64,000 nt of DNA from Tillus elongatus. Taxonomy: Eukaryota > Arthropoda > Insecta > Coleoptera > Cleridae. This document shows positions 42,029-56,971 of this stretch, in pieces (the first letter of the stretch is position 1; each line of letters opens with the position of its first letter). Where the stretch lies: the NCBI GenBank assembly GCA_964006375.1, contig OZ023269.1, positions 63,787,029-63,851,028 on the forward strand. The letters are read 5' to 3'. Position numbers and translations under genes: made by a program. Below the pieces are notes generated by a model. It did not search any database, was not told where the DNA came from, and was given only the letters and a program-made list of their open reading frames with translations.

Positions 42029-43189
42029 ATGTCTTATAGGGAGCCTAATTCTCATTATAACTCTGATAGTTCGGATTCTGATTCTAGCTCATTAGATATA
42101 AGAAAAAATCAAAGTAAATTAATTATAAATTCCAATAAATCACAAATAACCAATCAATTAAATATAATTAAAATGGCAGTAAATCAAAATGAAACTCCTG
42201 CTCTAAGGTCAGAGTATCTTAACATGTTACCTGAATTTAGCGGAGAAACAGAATTATTACCGCGATTTATAAACATCGCAGAAAAATTAGTTAATAAATT
42301 TTATAATTTAGAAAATGTTGAGGACTTTCAAAATGAATATTTGATGTCTAGCATTTTGTCAAAAATCAAGGGAGAAGCTGCTATAAATATCTCCTCCTGT
42401 GCTGTCGAAAATTGGGCAGATTTAAAAAGTGCTCTGTTATGCACGTACGCAGATAAAAGAGACTGTTATAGTTTAAATATTGAAATGACTGAATGCAAAC
42501 AGGCGCACAATGAAACGCCGTTTGATTTTTATAACCGTTTACAGCATTTACTTAATTTACAAACTGCATATTTAACTACACATTGTACTGAAATAGAGGC
42601 AAATATCTTAGTAGGTTATTTCCGTAAATTTGCACTCCGCATATTATTACGTGGTTTAAAAGAACCGATTGGATCCCTTATGAGGACTAAAAATCCTATA
42701 GATTTAAATACGGCTTTAAATATGTTAACCAATGATTTTCAATTAGAAATTAACAAGGCTGAAAAACCAAATATACGTCCAAAATTTAGATATCAAAATA
42801 ATAAAAATAAACAAAATACTAATTACAAACCAAGGGTGCAAAATTCGCCACCTCAATTAACAAATTATCCCCATAACTCACAAGCTCATTTTAATCAAAG
42901 GCAACATTTTAACAATGTACCAAATTTCCCTAGAGGAAACCAATTTCCAAATCAAAATTCAAATGTTTTTAGAGGTAACGAAAACAGGAATTATTTTAAA
43001 CCTACACCAATGAGTATTTCGACAAGAAATACCTTCCAAAATCACAATTATAGGCAAAATCAGCCAAGAGCAAACATACAAGAGCTACATAATATCGAAG
43101 AACCTGACACAGCGGGGCCTTCGATCGAGTTTCCTGAAGAAAATTATTTTTTAGAAAACAGTGCCTCGGAAAACCAAACTTCTCAATAA
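42029..43189 (+). CDS. gag: Gag of gypsy C
   Basis: 386 codons, intact. A Ser/Asp-rich N-terminus (residues 5-25), capsid-like core ~50-230 ('LNMLPEFSGETELLPRF', 'WADLKSALLCTYADKRD', 'LRGLKEPIGSLMRT') and an Asn/Gln/Pro-rich basic tail without a zinc knuckle. The stop overlaps the next ATG (TAATG at 43187-43191), so protease/pol is read in the -1 frame by reinitiation or frameshifting. Length and layout match Gag of the B family, with low sequence identity. Confidence 0.9.
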   Translation: MSYREPNSHYNSDSSDSDSSSLDIRKNQSKLIINSNKSQITNQLNIIKMAVNQNETPALRSEYLNMLPEFSGETELLPRFINIAEKLVNKFYNLENVEDFQNEYLMSSILSKIKGEAAINISSCAVENWADLKSALLCTYADKRDCYSLNIEMTECKQAHNETPFDFYNRLQHLLNLQTAYLTTHCTEIEANILVGYFRKFALRILLRGLKEPIGSLMRTKNPIDLNTALNMLTNDFQLEINKAEKPNIRPKFRYQNNKNKQNTNYKPRVQNSPPQLTNYPHNSQAHFNQRQHFNNVPNFPRGNQFPNQNSNVFRGNENRNYFKPTPMSISTRNTFQNHNYRQNQPRANIQELHNIEEPDTAGPSIEFPEENYFLENSASENQTSQ

Positions 43190-45285
43190 TGAATTTAACA
43201 GATAACGCTAGCGAACTACCTTACGTCATCTGGCCGGAAAATAATTTAAGGGTGCTCGTTGACTCAGGGAGCACGAGGTCATTTATAAAACCAGAAATCG
43301 CAAATGCATTTTACTCCAGGTCAATTGAAAATGACCCTTTCCAGGTGTCCACGGTACATGGAACATCTGTAGAAAAATATAGCACATTAGTGCCTTGCTC
43401 AAAAGTGTTTGCACAAAAAAAGGCACGTCACTAAAATTCTACTTATTTGATTTTCATAATAATTTTGATTGCCTCCTAGGCTTAGATAATTTAAAACTAT
43501 TGAACGCTTCGATAGATTTTAAAACCAATAATCTAATATTCCCAAATGGAAAAGTAAATATTTATTATCATAAAATAGGAAACAATGCTCGTTGTACGAA
43601 TTGTATAGTAGTACAACCGAGATCCGAACAGGTAATAAAAATAGATGTGAATAATGTTAAGGAAGGCGAAGTGATTATTCCATATACAAAAATTAAAAAC
43701 TTAGAAATACCACAATGCGTTACTAAGGTACGTAATTATAAGGCGATTTGTACTATACTTAACCCATCGGAAGATGTGGTGACTTATTCAATGAACCAAT
43801 ATCTGTAGAAATGTTCGATGAATACGAGCAGACAAACAGTTCTAATTTTAACACGTATAATGTAGACAATTTTAAGTTCGATTTATCAAAAATTCGCACT
43901 AATCACATGAATTCCGAGGAAAAACTGGAAATATTGAAGTTAATAAAATAATACGAACATATTTTTCATCATGAAAATAAACCCCTAACTTTTACTAATG
44001 AAATAAAACATAGAATTCGAACAAAAGATGAAATACCCGTTTACACAAAGTCATATCGTTATCCAGAAGTGCATACAAAAGAAGTGCAAAAGCAAATAAA
44101 AAAAATGTTAGAGCAAAAAATAATAAGACCATCTTTCTCTCCGTGGTCCCCTCCTATCTGGGTTGTTCCCAAAAAACAAGATGCCTCAGGCGAGCGTAAA
44201 TGGCGTATAGTCATTGACTATAGAAAGCTTAACGAAAAAACTATCGGTGACAAATATCCGTTGCCGAATATTAATGAATTATTAGATAAATTGGGTAGAT
44301 GCCAATATTTTTCCACATTGGATCTGGCATCCGGATTTCATCAGATCGAAATGTTCGAAGATGACATCCCAAAAACCGCGTTCAATGTGCAGAATGGCCA
44401 TTATGAATTTTTAAGAATGCCGATGGGCTTAAAATGTAGTCCAAGCACGTTCCAGCGCGTAATCGATAATATTTTACGTGGAATACACAACGAAAAATGT
44501 CTAGTTTATCTGGACGACATTATAATTTTTAGCACTAGTTTACAAGAACATATATCTCGGTTACGAGACGTGTTCGAGAGGTTAAGCAAAGCAAATTTCA
44601 AAATACAATTAGACAAGTCCGAATTCCTAAAAAAGGAGGTAGCATATCTCGGACATATTGTGACGCCATCTGGCGTAAAGCCCAATCCAGACAAAATTAA
44701 AGCTGTTAAAAATTTCCCTATACCAAAAAATACGAAACAATTAAAAGGTTTCTTGGGACTTCTGGGATATTACAGAAGATTCATTAAAGATTTTGCTAAG
44801 GTTACAAAACCCCTTACTAAATGTTTAAAGAAAGATGCAGTTATAGATATAAAGGATCCCGATTATCTAAATTGTTTCAACACGTGTAAAGAATTATTAA
44901 TTAACGAACCGATCCTTCAATACCCCGATTTCACAAAGCCTTTTGTACTGACTACAGACGCAAGCAATTTTGCTATTGGTGCTGTATTGTCTCAAGGAAA
45001 AATTGGTGTCGATTTACCTTGCGCTTACGCGTCAAGAACCTTAAATACCTCCGAGACAAACTACTCAACGATTGAGAAAGAATTATTGGCAATTGTGTGG
45101 GCTGTAAAATATTTTCGTCCATATCTTTATGGCAGAAAATTCCAAATAGTAACAGACCATAAGCCACTTCAATGGCTATTCTTGTTAAAAGAGCCAAATT
45201 CTAAATTGCTTAGATGGCGCCTTAAGCTTGAAGAGTATGAATACGAAATCACTTATAAAAAATCTCGGGACGCAGCAAGTGCGTT
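43189..45285 (+). pseudogene. pol: Pol of gypsy C, 5' part (protease, RT, RNase H), broken
   Basis: Protease with Val-Asp-Ser-Gly-Ser-Thr at ~43258-43275. Frameshifts at ~43400-43430 and ~43800, and a TAA at ~43949-43951, break the region before RT. The RT and RNase H frame is open from ~43952 to 45292: Tyr-Leu-Asp-Asp at 44507-44518, 'TTDASN' near 44955, 'TDHKPLQWL' near 45155. The coding sequence runs into the insert at ~45286, giving a stop at 45290-45292. Catalytic residues are intact, but the polyprotein cannot be made as one chain. Confidence 0.9.
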
Positions 45286-47095
<1,810 letters not shown>

Positions 47096-47113
47096 AGTGG
47101 CATATTTAAATAT

Positions 47114-48652
47114 ATGGAAAATTTTAATAAGGAAATTCAGGCTAAGAATGCCGATAATCAAGAAACGCAATCTTTAATTGTAGAAGTTGAAGATATAGAT
47201 AATAATGTCGACGATGACATAACTATTCATTCAATTCACGAAAATCCTGTAATTGGAGTACCAGTAGTCGAATGTCCAGTTAATTTTGGTAAAAATCAAA
47301 TAATTATTTCAGGAGTAAACTTTTCACCATCAATACCGGTAATTGTAAAATTATTCAAAGATAAGCAAAGAATGTTAGTACAGTTTTCAAAGAATAATGC
47401 TGAGAAAGAAATTATTAAATTTTTAAAAGATTACATAGTGCTAAAAGTAAAATATTACTTATATTTTGAAGATCCATTGTATGAAAAATTTAGTACTGTC
47501 CTTCAGAAGTATTTTAAGAACTCAGAAATTAATATGATTAAGTGTACACAAAAATTGATCGATATAGTAAACGAAGATGAAATTGTAAATACAATTCAAA
47601 ATTATCATGAAAGTAAGACTAATCACAGAGGGATTGATGAAACTGAAAATCGAATTAAAAATAAATACTATTGGCCTAATCAAAGGAAGTCTATTCAAAC
47701 CTATATTAATGAATGTGAAGTTTGTCAAATAACAAAATATGACCGACGACCATTAAATCTAAAATTTAATGTCACGCCCACTGCAATCAGACCTTTTCAA
47801 ATATTACATATTGATTGCATATCACTCGAAAATGTAAAATTTTTAACTATAATTGATTCTTTTTCAAAATATGCACAAGCTTACAAATTAAATTCTGCAC
47901 AAGCTATAGAAATAGTAAATAATTTAATAAAGTACTTTACACATCACTGTATACCAGAACAAATTATACTGGATAATGCAGGTGAATTTAAGAGCTCTTT
48001 ACTTAGAGAATTATTTGAGCTCCATAAGGTAAAATTACATTTTATTAGTTCACAGCATCCAGAATCAAATGGACTAATTGAACGCTTTCATTCTACTCTA
48101 ATTGAGCATATACGGCTTTTTAATAACCAAAATGAATATAAAAAAGATAGCATAGAAATAAAAGTAAATTACGCATTGTTAGCCTACAATAATACAATAC
48201 ACTCTGTAACAAATCTTAAACCCTATGAAATAATAACTGGTCATTTGGGAATAGATTCCCCTTTTAATTTAGAAATAGATAAACAAATTGTTAATAACTA
48301 TATAGAAAACCACAAAGGGAAGATTAAACTTCTCTATGAGAATTTAAATAAGAAAATACTTGAGAAAAAACAAACAATAATTGAAAAGTGTAACATGAGT
48401 AGGGAAGAACTACCCGAAATTCCGGAACAAGTATTTGTTAAAAATAAACAAAAGCAATCGAAAACCAAAAATAAATTTAAACCGGAAAAAATAACTACAG
48501 TAAATACCGATTTAAGAACCGCAAAAATTAATCCTAAGCATCACAATACTCATGAAAAAATTCATTTATCAAATATCAGAAGGCCGAGAAAACAAACTTA
48601 TATGTTTAAAAATCTTCCAGGTCCCTCTCAATCGGACAAGGAGCAGAAATAA
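47114..48652 (+). CDS. pol: Pol of gypsy C, 3' part (integrase)
   Basis: 512 codons, open. An acidic N-terminal linker (residues 15-60) precedes the integrase zinc finger (His-x4-His near residue 165, Cys-x2-Cys near 195) and the core with Asp in 'LHIDCI', Asp in 'LDNAGEF' and Glu in '[10 protein letters not shown]'. The C-terminal tail is Lys-rich. The catalytic triad is complete. It is separated from RT/RNase H by the 1.8-kb insert; ATG 47114 is simply the first in-frame Met after the TA array. If translated at all it would need a separate message. Confidence 0.88.
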   Translation: MENFNKEIQAKNADNQETQSLIVEVEDIDNNVDDDITIHSIHENPVIGVPVVECPVNFGKNQIIISGVNFSPSIPVIVKLFKDKQRMLVQFSKNNAEKEIIKFLKDYIVLKVKYYLYFEDPLYEKFSTVLQKYFKNSEINMIKCTQKLIDIVNEDEIVNTIQNYHESKTNHRGIDETENRIKNKYYWPNQRKSIQTYINECEVCQITKYDRRPLNLKFNVTPTAIRPFQILHIDCISLENVKFLTIIDSFSKYAQAYKLNSAQAIEIVNNLIKYFTHHCIPEQIILDNAGEFKSSLLRELFELHKVKLHFISSQHPESNGLIERFHSTLIEHIRLFNNQNEYKKDSIEIKVNYALLAYNNTIHSVTNLKPYEIITGHLGIDSPFNLEIDKQIVNNYIENHKGKIKLLYENLNKKILEKKQTIIEKCNMSREELPEIPEQVFVKNKQKQSKTKNKFKPEKITTVNTDLRTAKINPKHHNTHEKIHLSNIRRPRKQTYMFKNLPGPSQSDKEQK

Positions 48653-48678
48653 GAGACATCAGCCATAACCTTGGCTTA

Positions 48679-50172
48679 TTGCCAATCAATTTAGGTCCCG
48701 CAAAGTTTCAATGGACAGAACACACGTTTGTACATTATTATGATTTAAAACCTTTATACGATGAGTATAATAATTTAAACACCCAGTATAGTAATATCAG
48801 AATTAGTGTAAATAATAGCGTTTATAATCTAGAATTAGAAAACTATGAAAAAATAGTTCAATATAGCCGTAGTAATATTAACGATAAGATAAGAAATATT
48901 TTTACTCATTCTAGTAATATTAGAAATAAGAGAGGTCTTGTTAATGGACTTGGTACATTAGTTAAATACGTGACCGGTAATTTAGATGCAGCAGACGGCA
49001 AAATAATTGATGATATCTTATTACATTTACGTACAAACCAGCTGCGATTACAAGAACAGTTAAAGATGCAGTATAGCGTTAGTCATAATATTATACAAAA
49101 ATTCAACACCACAGTTGGGGATATTAGGCATAATCAGATTTTATTAAAATCAAGAATACTCGAATTAAATGAAATAATTAAAGGTGTGGCTACGCATCAA
49201 AATGTTCTTTTTGCTAAAGACTTGTATAATCAATTGATCATGATGTATAACATTATATTTAATTTACTACAAGATATTGAAAATTCTCTCACTTTTTGTA
49301 AACTCAACACTATTCATCCTAGCGTAATGAAACCTCATGATTTATTTTTAGAGTTACAAAAGATATCCTCATTTTATAACGAAAAATTTCCTTATGAATT
49401 AAAATACGAAAACATATTAAATTTTGAAGCCATTATGAAAATTACTTGTAAATTAGAAGGTGATATAATACACTATTTTCTTTCTGTACCTATTGACTAT
49501 GAGGAAATATTTGAACTTCACTATTTACTCCCAATTCCAACAAAGTACGAATCAGAATTCGTAACAATAATTCTTGATGTTAAATATTTATTGAAATCAA
49601 TTAAAAACCCCAATAATAAAATTGTAAAGGCTCTCAGTGACATATGTACCGAAGGCGAAATATTTCACTGCTCGAATAAAATACAAACTAACCATAGGGC
49701 CTTATGCGAAGAACAAGTGCTCACCACAGGAAACTCTTCTCAATGCCAGTTCATCAAACTGGACATAAAAAGCAACAACATCGAAATTATTCCTGAAATA
49801 AACCAATATTTGGCAGTATTTCCCACAGAAGAAACTCTAGAAATTAATTGCCAAAAAGAAACAGTCACCAGAAAACTTAAGGGAATCTACTTGCTGAAGG
49901 AAAAGGGTTGCAAGATATTCTTCAGACAACAAGAATTAGCGTTCCTGGAGAAAACATTTGGAAAACCGTTGTTATTTAACGAGTTGTCACTAAAATTAAA
50001 AGAAGAGAATATACCCACACTCAAGATCGACTTGAAGACCCTCAACCTGAAAGATATTTCAGCACATCCCATCATACCCATTTCAGGAGAGTTGAACCCA
50101 AATTATTACACCCCTAGTTTATGGACAATAGTGCTTTACATTGTGTTCTTAATTTTATCTATTTTTTCGTGA
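48679..50172 (+). pseudogene. env: Env of gypsy C (baculovirus F-like), cytoplasmic tail frameshifted
   Basis: 497 codons. A furin-type Arg-Asn-Lys-Arg is followed by Gly-Leu-Val-Asn-Gly-Leu-Gly, the same cleavage/fusion-peptide layout as in copy B, near residues 83-95. Helical ectodomain, cysteine-bearing region 320-400, transmembrane segment at the extreme C-terminus. The frame stops at 50172 within or just after the membrane segment. The adjoining frame from ~50165 to 50277 encodes a polar tail of ~35 residues, so one indel has probably removed the cytoplasmic tail. The upstream border overlaps the pol end, as expected for spliced env. Confidence 0.85.
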
Positions 50173-50288
50173 AGTGGTTTCAGGCTCACAAAAATAAACA
50201 GGTGTCAGCTGATGAACCAGAAATTCAACCGGCACCCGGCAGGTCAACAACTCAGCTTCCAGGAGGAGCTTCGTTTTAAGGATGGGGG

Positions 50289-50551
50289 AGTTATATCACC
50301 AACTGTAATAGTCCGTTACATAAAAACTGTGTGAATCAGCGTTCTCACGGCATGGTTGTTATTGTCGCAGACGTTATAGCAATCTTGCATAAAATATTAT
50401 ATTACACTCTCCTTCTATGTACATAATTTACTGTAAGTTTTAGTTAGTTAGAATCTAGGATCTGTACTGTAAACATCTTAAAGAATAAAGTTCTCTGTTA
50501 TTGAATATTGATTGTTTAAAAAAGGTATTATCAGTAATCAAAAATATTAGT
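50289..50551 (+). repeat. 3' LTR of gypsy C
   Basis: 263 bp, preceded by the polypurine tract AAGGATGGGGG (50278-50288) and followed by the TGTA duplication. Confidence 0.95.
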
Positions 50552-51730
50552 TGTATGTATGGATGTATGTATGTATGTATGTATGTATGTATGTATGTAT
50601 GTATGTATGTATGTATGTATGTATGTATGTATGTATGTATGTATGTATGTATGTATGTATGTATGTATGTATGTATGTATGTATGTATGTATGTATGTAT
50701 GTATGTATGTATGTATGTATGTATGTATGTATGTATGTATGTATGTATGTATGTATGTATGTATGTATGTATGTATGTATGTATGTATGTATGTATGTAT
50801 GTATGTATGTATGTATGTATGTATGTATGTATGTATGTATGTATGTATGTATGTATGTATGTATGTATGTATGTATGTATGTATGTATGTATGTATGTAT
50901 GTATGTATGTATGTATGTATGTATGTATGTATGTATGTATGTATGTATGTATGTATGTATGTATGTATGTATGTATGTATGTATGTATGTATGTATGTAT
51001 GTATGTATGTATGTATGTATGTATGTATGTATGTATGTATGTATGTATGTATGTATGTATGTATGTATGTATGTATGTATGTATGTATGTATGTATGTAT
51101 GTATGTATGTATGTATGTATGTATGTATGTATGTATGTATGTATGTATGTATGTATGTATGTATGTATGTATGTATGTATGTATGTATGTATGTATGTAT
51201 GTATGTATGTATGTATGTATGTATGTATGTATGTATGTATGTATGTATGTATGTATGTATGTATGTATGTATGTATGTATGTATGTATGTATGTATGTAT
51301 GTATGTATGTATGTATGTATGTATGTATGTATGTATGTATGTATGTATGTATGTATGTATGTATGTATGTATGTATGTATGTATGTATGTATGTATGTAT
51401 GTATGTATGTATGTATGTATGTATGTATGTATGTATGTATGTATGTATGTATGTATGTATGTATGTATGTATGTATGTATGTATGTATGTATGTATGTAT
51501 GTATGTATGTATGTATGTATGTATGTATGTATGTATGTATGTATGTATGTATGTATGTATGTATGTATGTATGTATGTATGTATGTATGTATGTATGTAT
51601 GTATGTATGTATGTATGTATGTATGTATGTATGTATGTATGTATGTATGTATGTATGTATGTATGTATGTATGTATGTATGTATGTATGTATGTATGTAT
51701 GTATGTATGTATGTATGTATGTATGTATGT
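50552..51730. repeat. (TATG)n microsatellite, right part (~1.18 kb)
   Basis: About 295 units, with one GGATG interruption near the LTR (50560) and otherwise pure. All three long Met-Tyr-Val-Cys reading frames are artefacts of the repeat. Together with 41244-41518 the pre-insertion array was ~1.45 kb. Confidence 0.97.
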
Positions 51731-51850
51731 TTGTTTGTTTGTTTGTTTGTTTGTTTGTTTGTTTGTTTGTTTGTTTGTTTGTTTGTTTGTTTGTTTGTTT
51801 GTTTGTTTGTTTGTTTGTTTGTTTGTTTGTTTGTTTGTTTGTTTGTTTGT
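51731..51850. repeat. (TTTG)30 microsatellite
   Basis: Abrupt, in-phase switch from TATG to TTTG; pure to 51850. The same TTTG bordering of TATG is seen at 30660-30700 and 30828-30840. Confidence 0.97.
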
Positions 51851-51879
51851 CTTTATTATGTTAAAGAGATTCCAGATAT

Positions 51880-52761
51880 CAAGTCAATTACAGTCTGATG
51901 TTGTAATAGGCAATCAGCTCTTTCGTTTTCCTAGTGTCCAGCCAGTGACTCGACCGTTTCTCACCACTCTTGTACACATATGTGCCAGCTAAGACGTCGT
52001 TTTCAGTCCGTGCTCCACCCATGTTTATCACGTATGTGGCAGTTGTCGGTAGTAAGCGGGCGCCTTCGGATGGAACATTTGGGTAGCCGGTATTCCGGCT
52101 ACCCAAATGTTCCTTTAACCTATTGTTATAATAGGCAATAAGTGGGCTCCTTCCGGTGAAACAGATATCGCATCGATTTCAGTCTGTGCTCCACTCATAT
52201 TTTACCAAGTATGTGGCGGTCGTAGGTAATAAGCGGGCGCCTTCGGTTGGAACATTTGGCTTATCGGTATTCCGATACCCCAAATGTTCCTTTAACCTAT
52301 TGTTGTAATAGGCGATAAGTGAGCTGGCTCGGCTGGAACATTTGGACAGACGGTATTCCGGCCGATCAAATGTTCTTTGAACCTATTGTTGTAATAGGCA
52401 ATCAACTCTTTAGTTTTCTTATTTTTTGTACCAGATATCCAGTTGTTTTCAGCTTGTCTTCCACAAAAGTCTACCAAATATGGGGCAGTTGTCGGTGTTA
52501 ATTGAGATGCTGCTTCCTCCGCATCTAGGGGTCCGGTATTCCGGGCCCCTAAAGGTAACTCTAGCTTGTTGTAATAGGTAATTAACTATTTGGTTTTCTT
52601 ATTTTCCAGCCAATGACTCAACCGTTTCTCACCACTCTTGCACAGTTTTGTTGCATGAAATAACCAGCATTATTGTAGATAATTACTTTAAAGTCTCCAA
52701 ATAGACCATACCAGAAGTTGTCTGTATTTTGCTGATAACACATATCACTTAATGTAGCCAT
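51880..52761 (-). pseudogene. KilA-N gene relic of Polinton P3 with expanded internal modules
   Basis: The minus strand from ATG 52761 gives 'DNFWYGLFGDFKVII' and 'AGYF', the same KilA-N start as in P1, with lesions near 52650. The domain's 'TKELIAYYN' phrase, single in P1, recurs about five times between 51905 and 52590. Each recurrence is followed by a Gly-Ser-Arg-Asn-Thr-like segment built on a DNA hairpin and by the 'TATYVV.GGARTEN' phrase. The insert region between the two halves of the KilA-N domain has thus been tandemly multiplied. The C-terminal half of the domain is not seen. It cannot be expressed as one protein. Confidence 0.78.
52072..52113. repeat. Perfect 19-bp-arm hairpin in the KilA-N relic (first of a series)
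   Basis: Arms 52072-52090 and 52095-52113 are exact inverted copies around the loop TATT. Related hairpins with the same CCGG-TATT-CCGG heart or a variant lie at 52249-52290, 52335-52376 and 52527-52550, and degenerate ones lie in the P1 KilA-N gene (6342-6373, ~6406-6435). Confidence 0.9.
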
Positions 52762-52791
52762 TTTGAAACAGATAGAGCAAACTAAAGCACG

Positions 52792-52796
<5 letters not shown>

Positions 52797-52849
<53 letters not shown>
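52797..52849. repeat. (CT)26 microsatellite
   Basis: Lies 36 bp upstream of the KilA-N start on the minus strand (as GA). Confidence 0.95.
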
Positions 52850-54230
<1,381 letters not shown>

Positions 54231-54232
54231 AT

Positions 54233-54735
54233 ACCTCTCTTACATTAATTACAAACACAGCTCTATCGACACTCAAGGTTTCTGTCTGTCCGAGTTCACA
54301 CCTAAAGAACTGGTGATATATAATAGGTATCAAACGGTGCATCATGTGTTTAAGCCGCCGCAACCAATGCGTTTTCTGCCTGCTGATGTAATCAAACAAT
54401 TTAAGTTTCTGCAGAGCAGTCACCATTGTATCAACTATAATTATGGTACTGTTTATTTAGAAGAATTGCCAAATATCCTGGTGAAACATCTTGTTGAACA
54501 AGTGGATCAACTCTGTAAAAGGGGAGAATAAACAGACTTTTCTGACACAGATGCTCCTAACTTGTGGCTACCGTTGGACGTGATCAATTTGGAAACAAAC
54601 GTGGATTGTCAGAAGCTAGTGCCAGACATTCCTATGTGTATGCATTACTCACCAGGATACACTAAAAGCTGTATATGTAGCATAAATAATTGCATGTTAC
54701 TATCTGGTTATATTGTAAGCTTAATGCTTAAATAA
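54233..54735 (+). pseudogene. Unidentified broken ORF in P3 region
   Basis: An open stretch to 54531 carries 'PMRFLPADVIKQFKFLQSS' and 'GTVYLEELPNILVKHL'. After a break at ~54530 the next frame gives 'DTDAPNLWLPLDVINL' and a Cys-rich end (Cys-x-Cys-x4-Cys) to ~54735, where AATAAA follows. Composition and internal consistency suggest a real former gene of ~165 codons. I do not recognise the family, and Polinton origin is inferred only from its position between KilA-N and polymerase relics. Confidence 0.35.
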
Positions 54736-54930
54736 AGTTGTAACTTTATATTAGGCACCCCGGTGTCGACTTAAACATAACACTGATAGCCTCGGGGCTA
54801 GTGATTTTACAAACCTTGCAAAAGATCTCACCACATACGTGAGTTCTACCTGCTTTCACCGTTTTAAAACGATCCTTGCATCATCTTAAACTCAGTAAAT
54901 ACTTTTGAAAACCTTTTGGAAAACTGAAAA

Positions 54931-56350
54931 GTTGGTTTGCCCATACGTAAACTGCCATATTTGAATTCTACTCATCAAGACAATTAACATGAGACCAAAC
55001 ACGTGGGGGTTAACTTAAAAACTAAAAAAAGTTGGTTTTCACATGCGTAAACTGCTATATTTAAATTCTACTCATCAAGACGATTAACATAAGACCAAAC
55101 ACGTAGGGGTTAACTTAAAAACTAAAAAAGTTGGTTTTCACATGCGTAAACTGCTATATTTGAATTATACTCATCAAGACGATTAACCTGACACCAAACA
55201 CGTGGGGGTTAACTTAAAAACTAAAAAAGCTGGTTTGCACATGCGTAAACTGCTATATTTGAATTATACTCATCAAGACGATTAACCTGACACCAAACAC
55301 GTGGAGGTTAACTTAAAAACTAAAAAAGTTGGTTTGCACATGCGTAAACTGCTATATTTGAATTATACTCATCAAGACGATTAACATGACACCAAACACG
55401 TTGGGGTTAACTTAAAAGCTAAAAAAGTTTGTTTGCACATGCGTAAAACTGCCATATTGGAATTCTACTCATCAAGACGCTTAAGATGACACCAAACACG
55501 TAGAAGTTAATTTAAAAACTTAAAAAGTTGGTTTGCGCAGACGCAAACTGCCATATTTTAATTCCACTCGTCGAGACGAGTAACATGACACCAAACACGT
55601 AGGGGTTAACTTGAAAACTAAAAAAGTTGGTTTGCGCAGGCGCAAACTGCCATATTTCAATTCCACTCGTCGAGATGAGTAACATGACACCAAACACGTA
55701 GGGGTAACTTAAAAACTAAAATAGTTGGTTTGCGCAGGCGCAAACTGCCATATTTCAATTCCACTCGTCGAGACGAGTAACATGACACCAAACACGTAGG
55801 AGTTAACTTAAAAACTAAAAAAGTTGGTTTGCGCAGACGCAAACTGCCATATTTCAATTCCACTCGTCGAGACGAGTAACATGACACCAACCACGTAGGG
55901 GTTAACTTAAAAACTAAAAGAGTTGGTTTGCGCAGGCGCAAACTGCCATATTTCAATTCCACTCGTCGAGACGAGTAACATGACACCAAACACGTAGGAG
56001 TTAACTTAAAAACTAAAAAAGTTGGTTTGCGCAGGCACAAACTGCCATATTTCAATTCCACTCGTCGAGACGAGTAACATGACACCAAACACTATACCTC
56101 TACACCGCTTAATAACAAAGTTGAGTTTGCGCATGCGCAAGTGTCATATTTGAATTCCACTCGTCACGACGCGTAAAATGATACCAAACACGTGAAATTA
56201 ACTTAAAAACTAAAAAAGTTGCTTGGCGCATGCGTATATACTATTTTTGAATTCTACTCGTCACCACGAGTAACATGATACCAGACACTATACCTCTACA
56301 TCTGCTATTAACAAAGTTAGTTTGCGCCTGCGCAAACCGCCATCTTTGTG
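54931..56350. repeat. 99-bp satellite array (~14 monomers)
   Basis: Units starting 'gttggttt' lie at 54931, 55031, 55130, 55229, 55328, 55427, 55527, 55626, 55724, 55823, 55922, 56021, 56120, 56219 and 56316. A monomer contains 'tgcgca(g/t)(g/a)cgcaaactgcc', 'atatttgaattc', a dyad ACTCGTC-GA-GACGAGT, 'catgacaccaaacacgtagg' and 'gttaacttaaaaacta'. Copies 55527-56100 are the most alike; edges are more diverged. A single inverted monomer sits inside the left end of P1 (4080-4190). The frames at 55512-56088 (minus) are artefacts of period 99 = 3x33. Confidence 0.95.
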
Positions 56351-56799
56351 CACGTCATTTTCATAAAAATTAACACGGCAGGTCTTATTATTTAGACAGG
56401 TTCGATCAATCTCAATTGAACCTATATTAGATAAGGGTCATAAATTTGTCGACCAGAAGATTCAAGCAGGTCTTAGACCTTTTACTTTTATTACACAATA
56501 AACAAACGATCGTTCTTGGACGACAACTTTACTTCGGACTAGTTCGTTTACTTTGACGCGATATAAATACACCGTAGCTAGTTTTTTATTTTAGAATTTT
56601 TCTTCCTCTGAAGATGTTGACATGGTCAACGAAATGAAACGATCGTAAGGTCTCTGAAATATGTGTTGTGGTGATTTGGGTGTTCTCCAAGTGTACTTAT
56701 CAATTGAGATTCCAAAAATCGAATTCTGACTGGGGGCGCAGCCCCCGCAGCCTCCACCTCCGCCTCTCGCAGCGGTACGTTTCCCGGTACGTTTCCCCC

Positions 56800-56960
56800 T
56801 CCACAGCCTTTCTTGCTCTGGTACAGAGAGAACCACAACTTCCACAAATCGTCGAATTTTAGAAGATACCCAGGTTTAAAGGCTATATGGAAGTCTGTGT
56901 CACTCAAACTTGCCGCGATATGTTCGTATATGTTCCACAGCCCCTGTTTCTAGCTAATCG
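56800..56960 (-). pseudogene. Fragment of Polinton DNA polymerase B N-terminus (P3)
   Basis: The minus strand encodes 'DTDFHIAFKP', then 'LKFDDLWKL' and 'SLYQSKK', matching residues ~75-125 of the P2 polymerase at 27070. Upstream the similarity continues weakly ('IYEH'). Downstream (56600-56800) it is lost in GC-rich sequence. This shows that the region is a third Polinton relic in minus orientation. Confidence 0.8.
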
Positions 56961-56971
56961 TCCACAACCTC

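Noticed and set aside
50501..51992. Three overlapping long plus-strand ORFs of Met-Tyr-Val-Cys repeats (also 41204-41656 and 30600-30923)
   Set aside because: They are translations of (TATG)n in all frames, with no independent coding signal.
55512..56088. Repeat-protein gene in the satellite (minus strand, 33-residue period)
   Set aside because: The period 99 is divisible by three, so any open frame repeats; monomers with indels break it and no start or domain is present.
54931..56350. Possible CRISPR-like array
   Set aside because: The 99-bp units are repeated over their whole length without unique spacers, and the context is eukaryotic.
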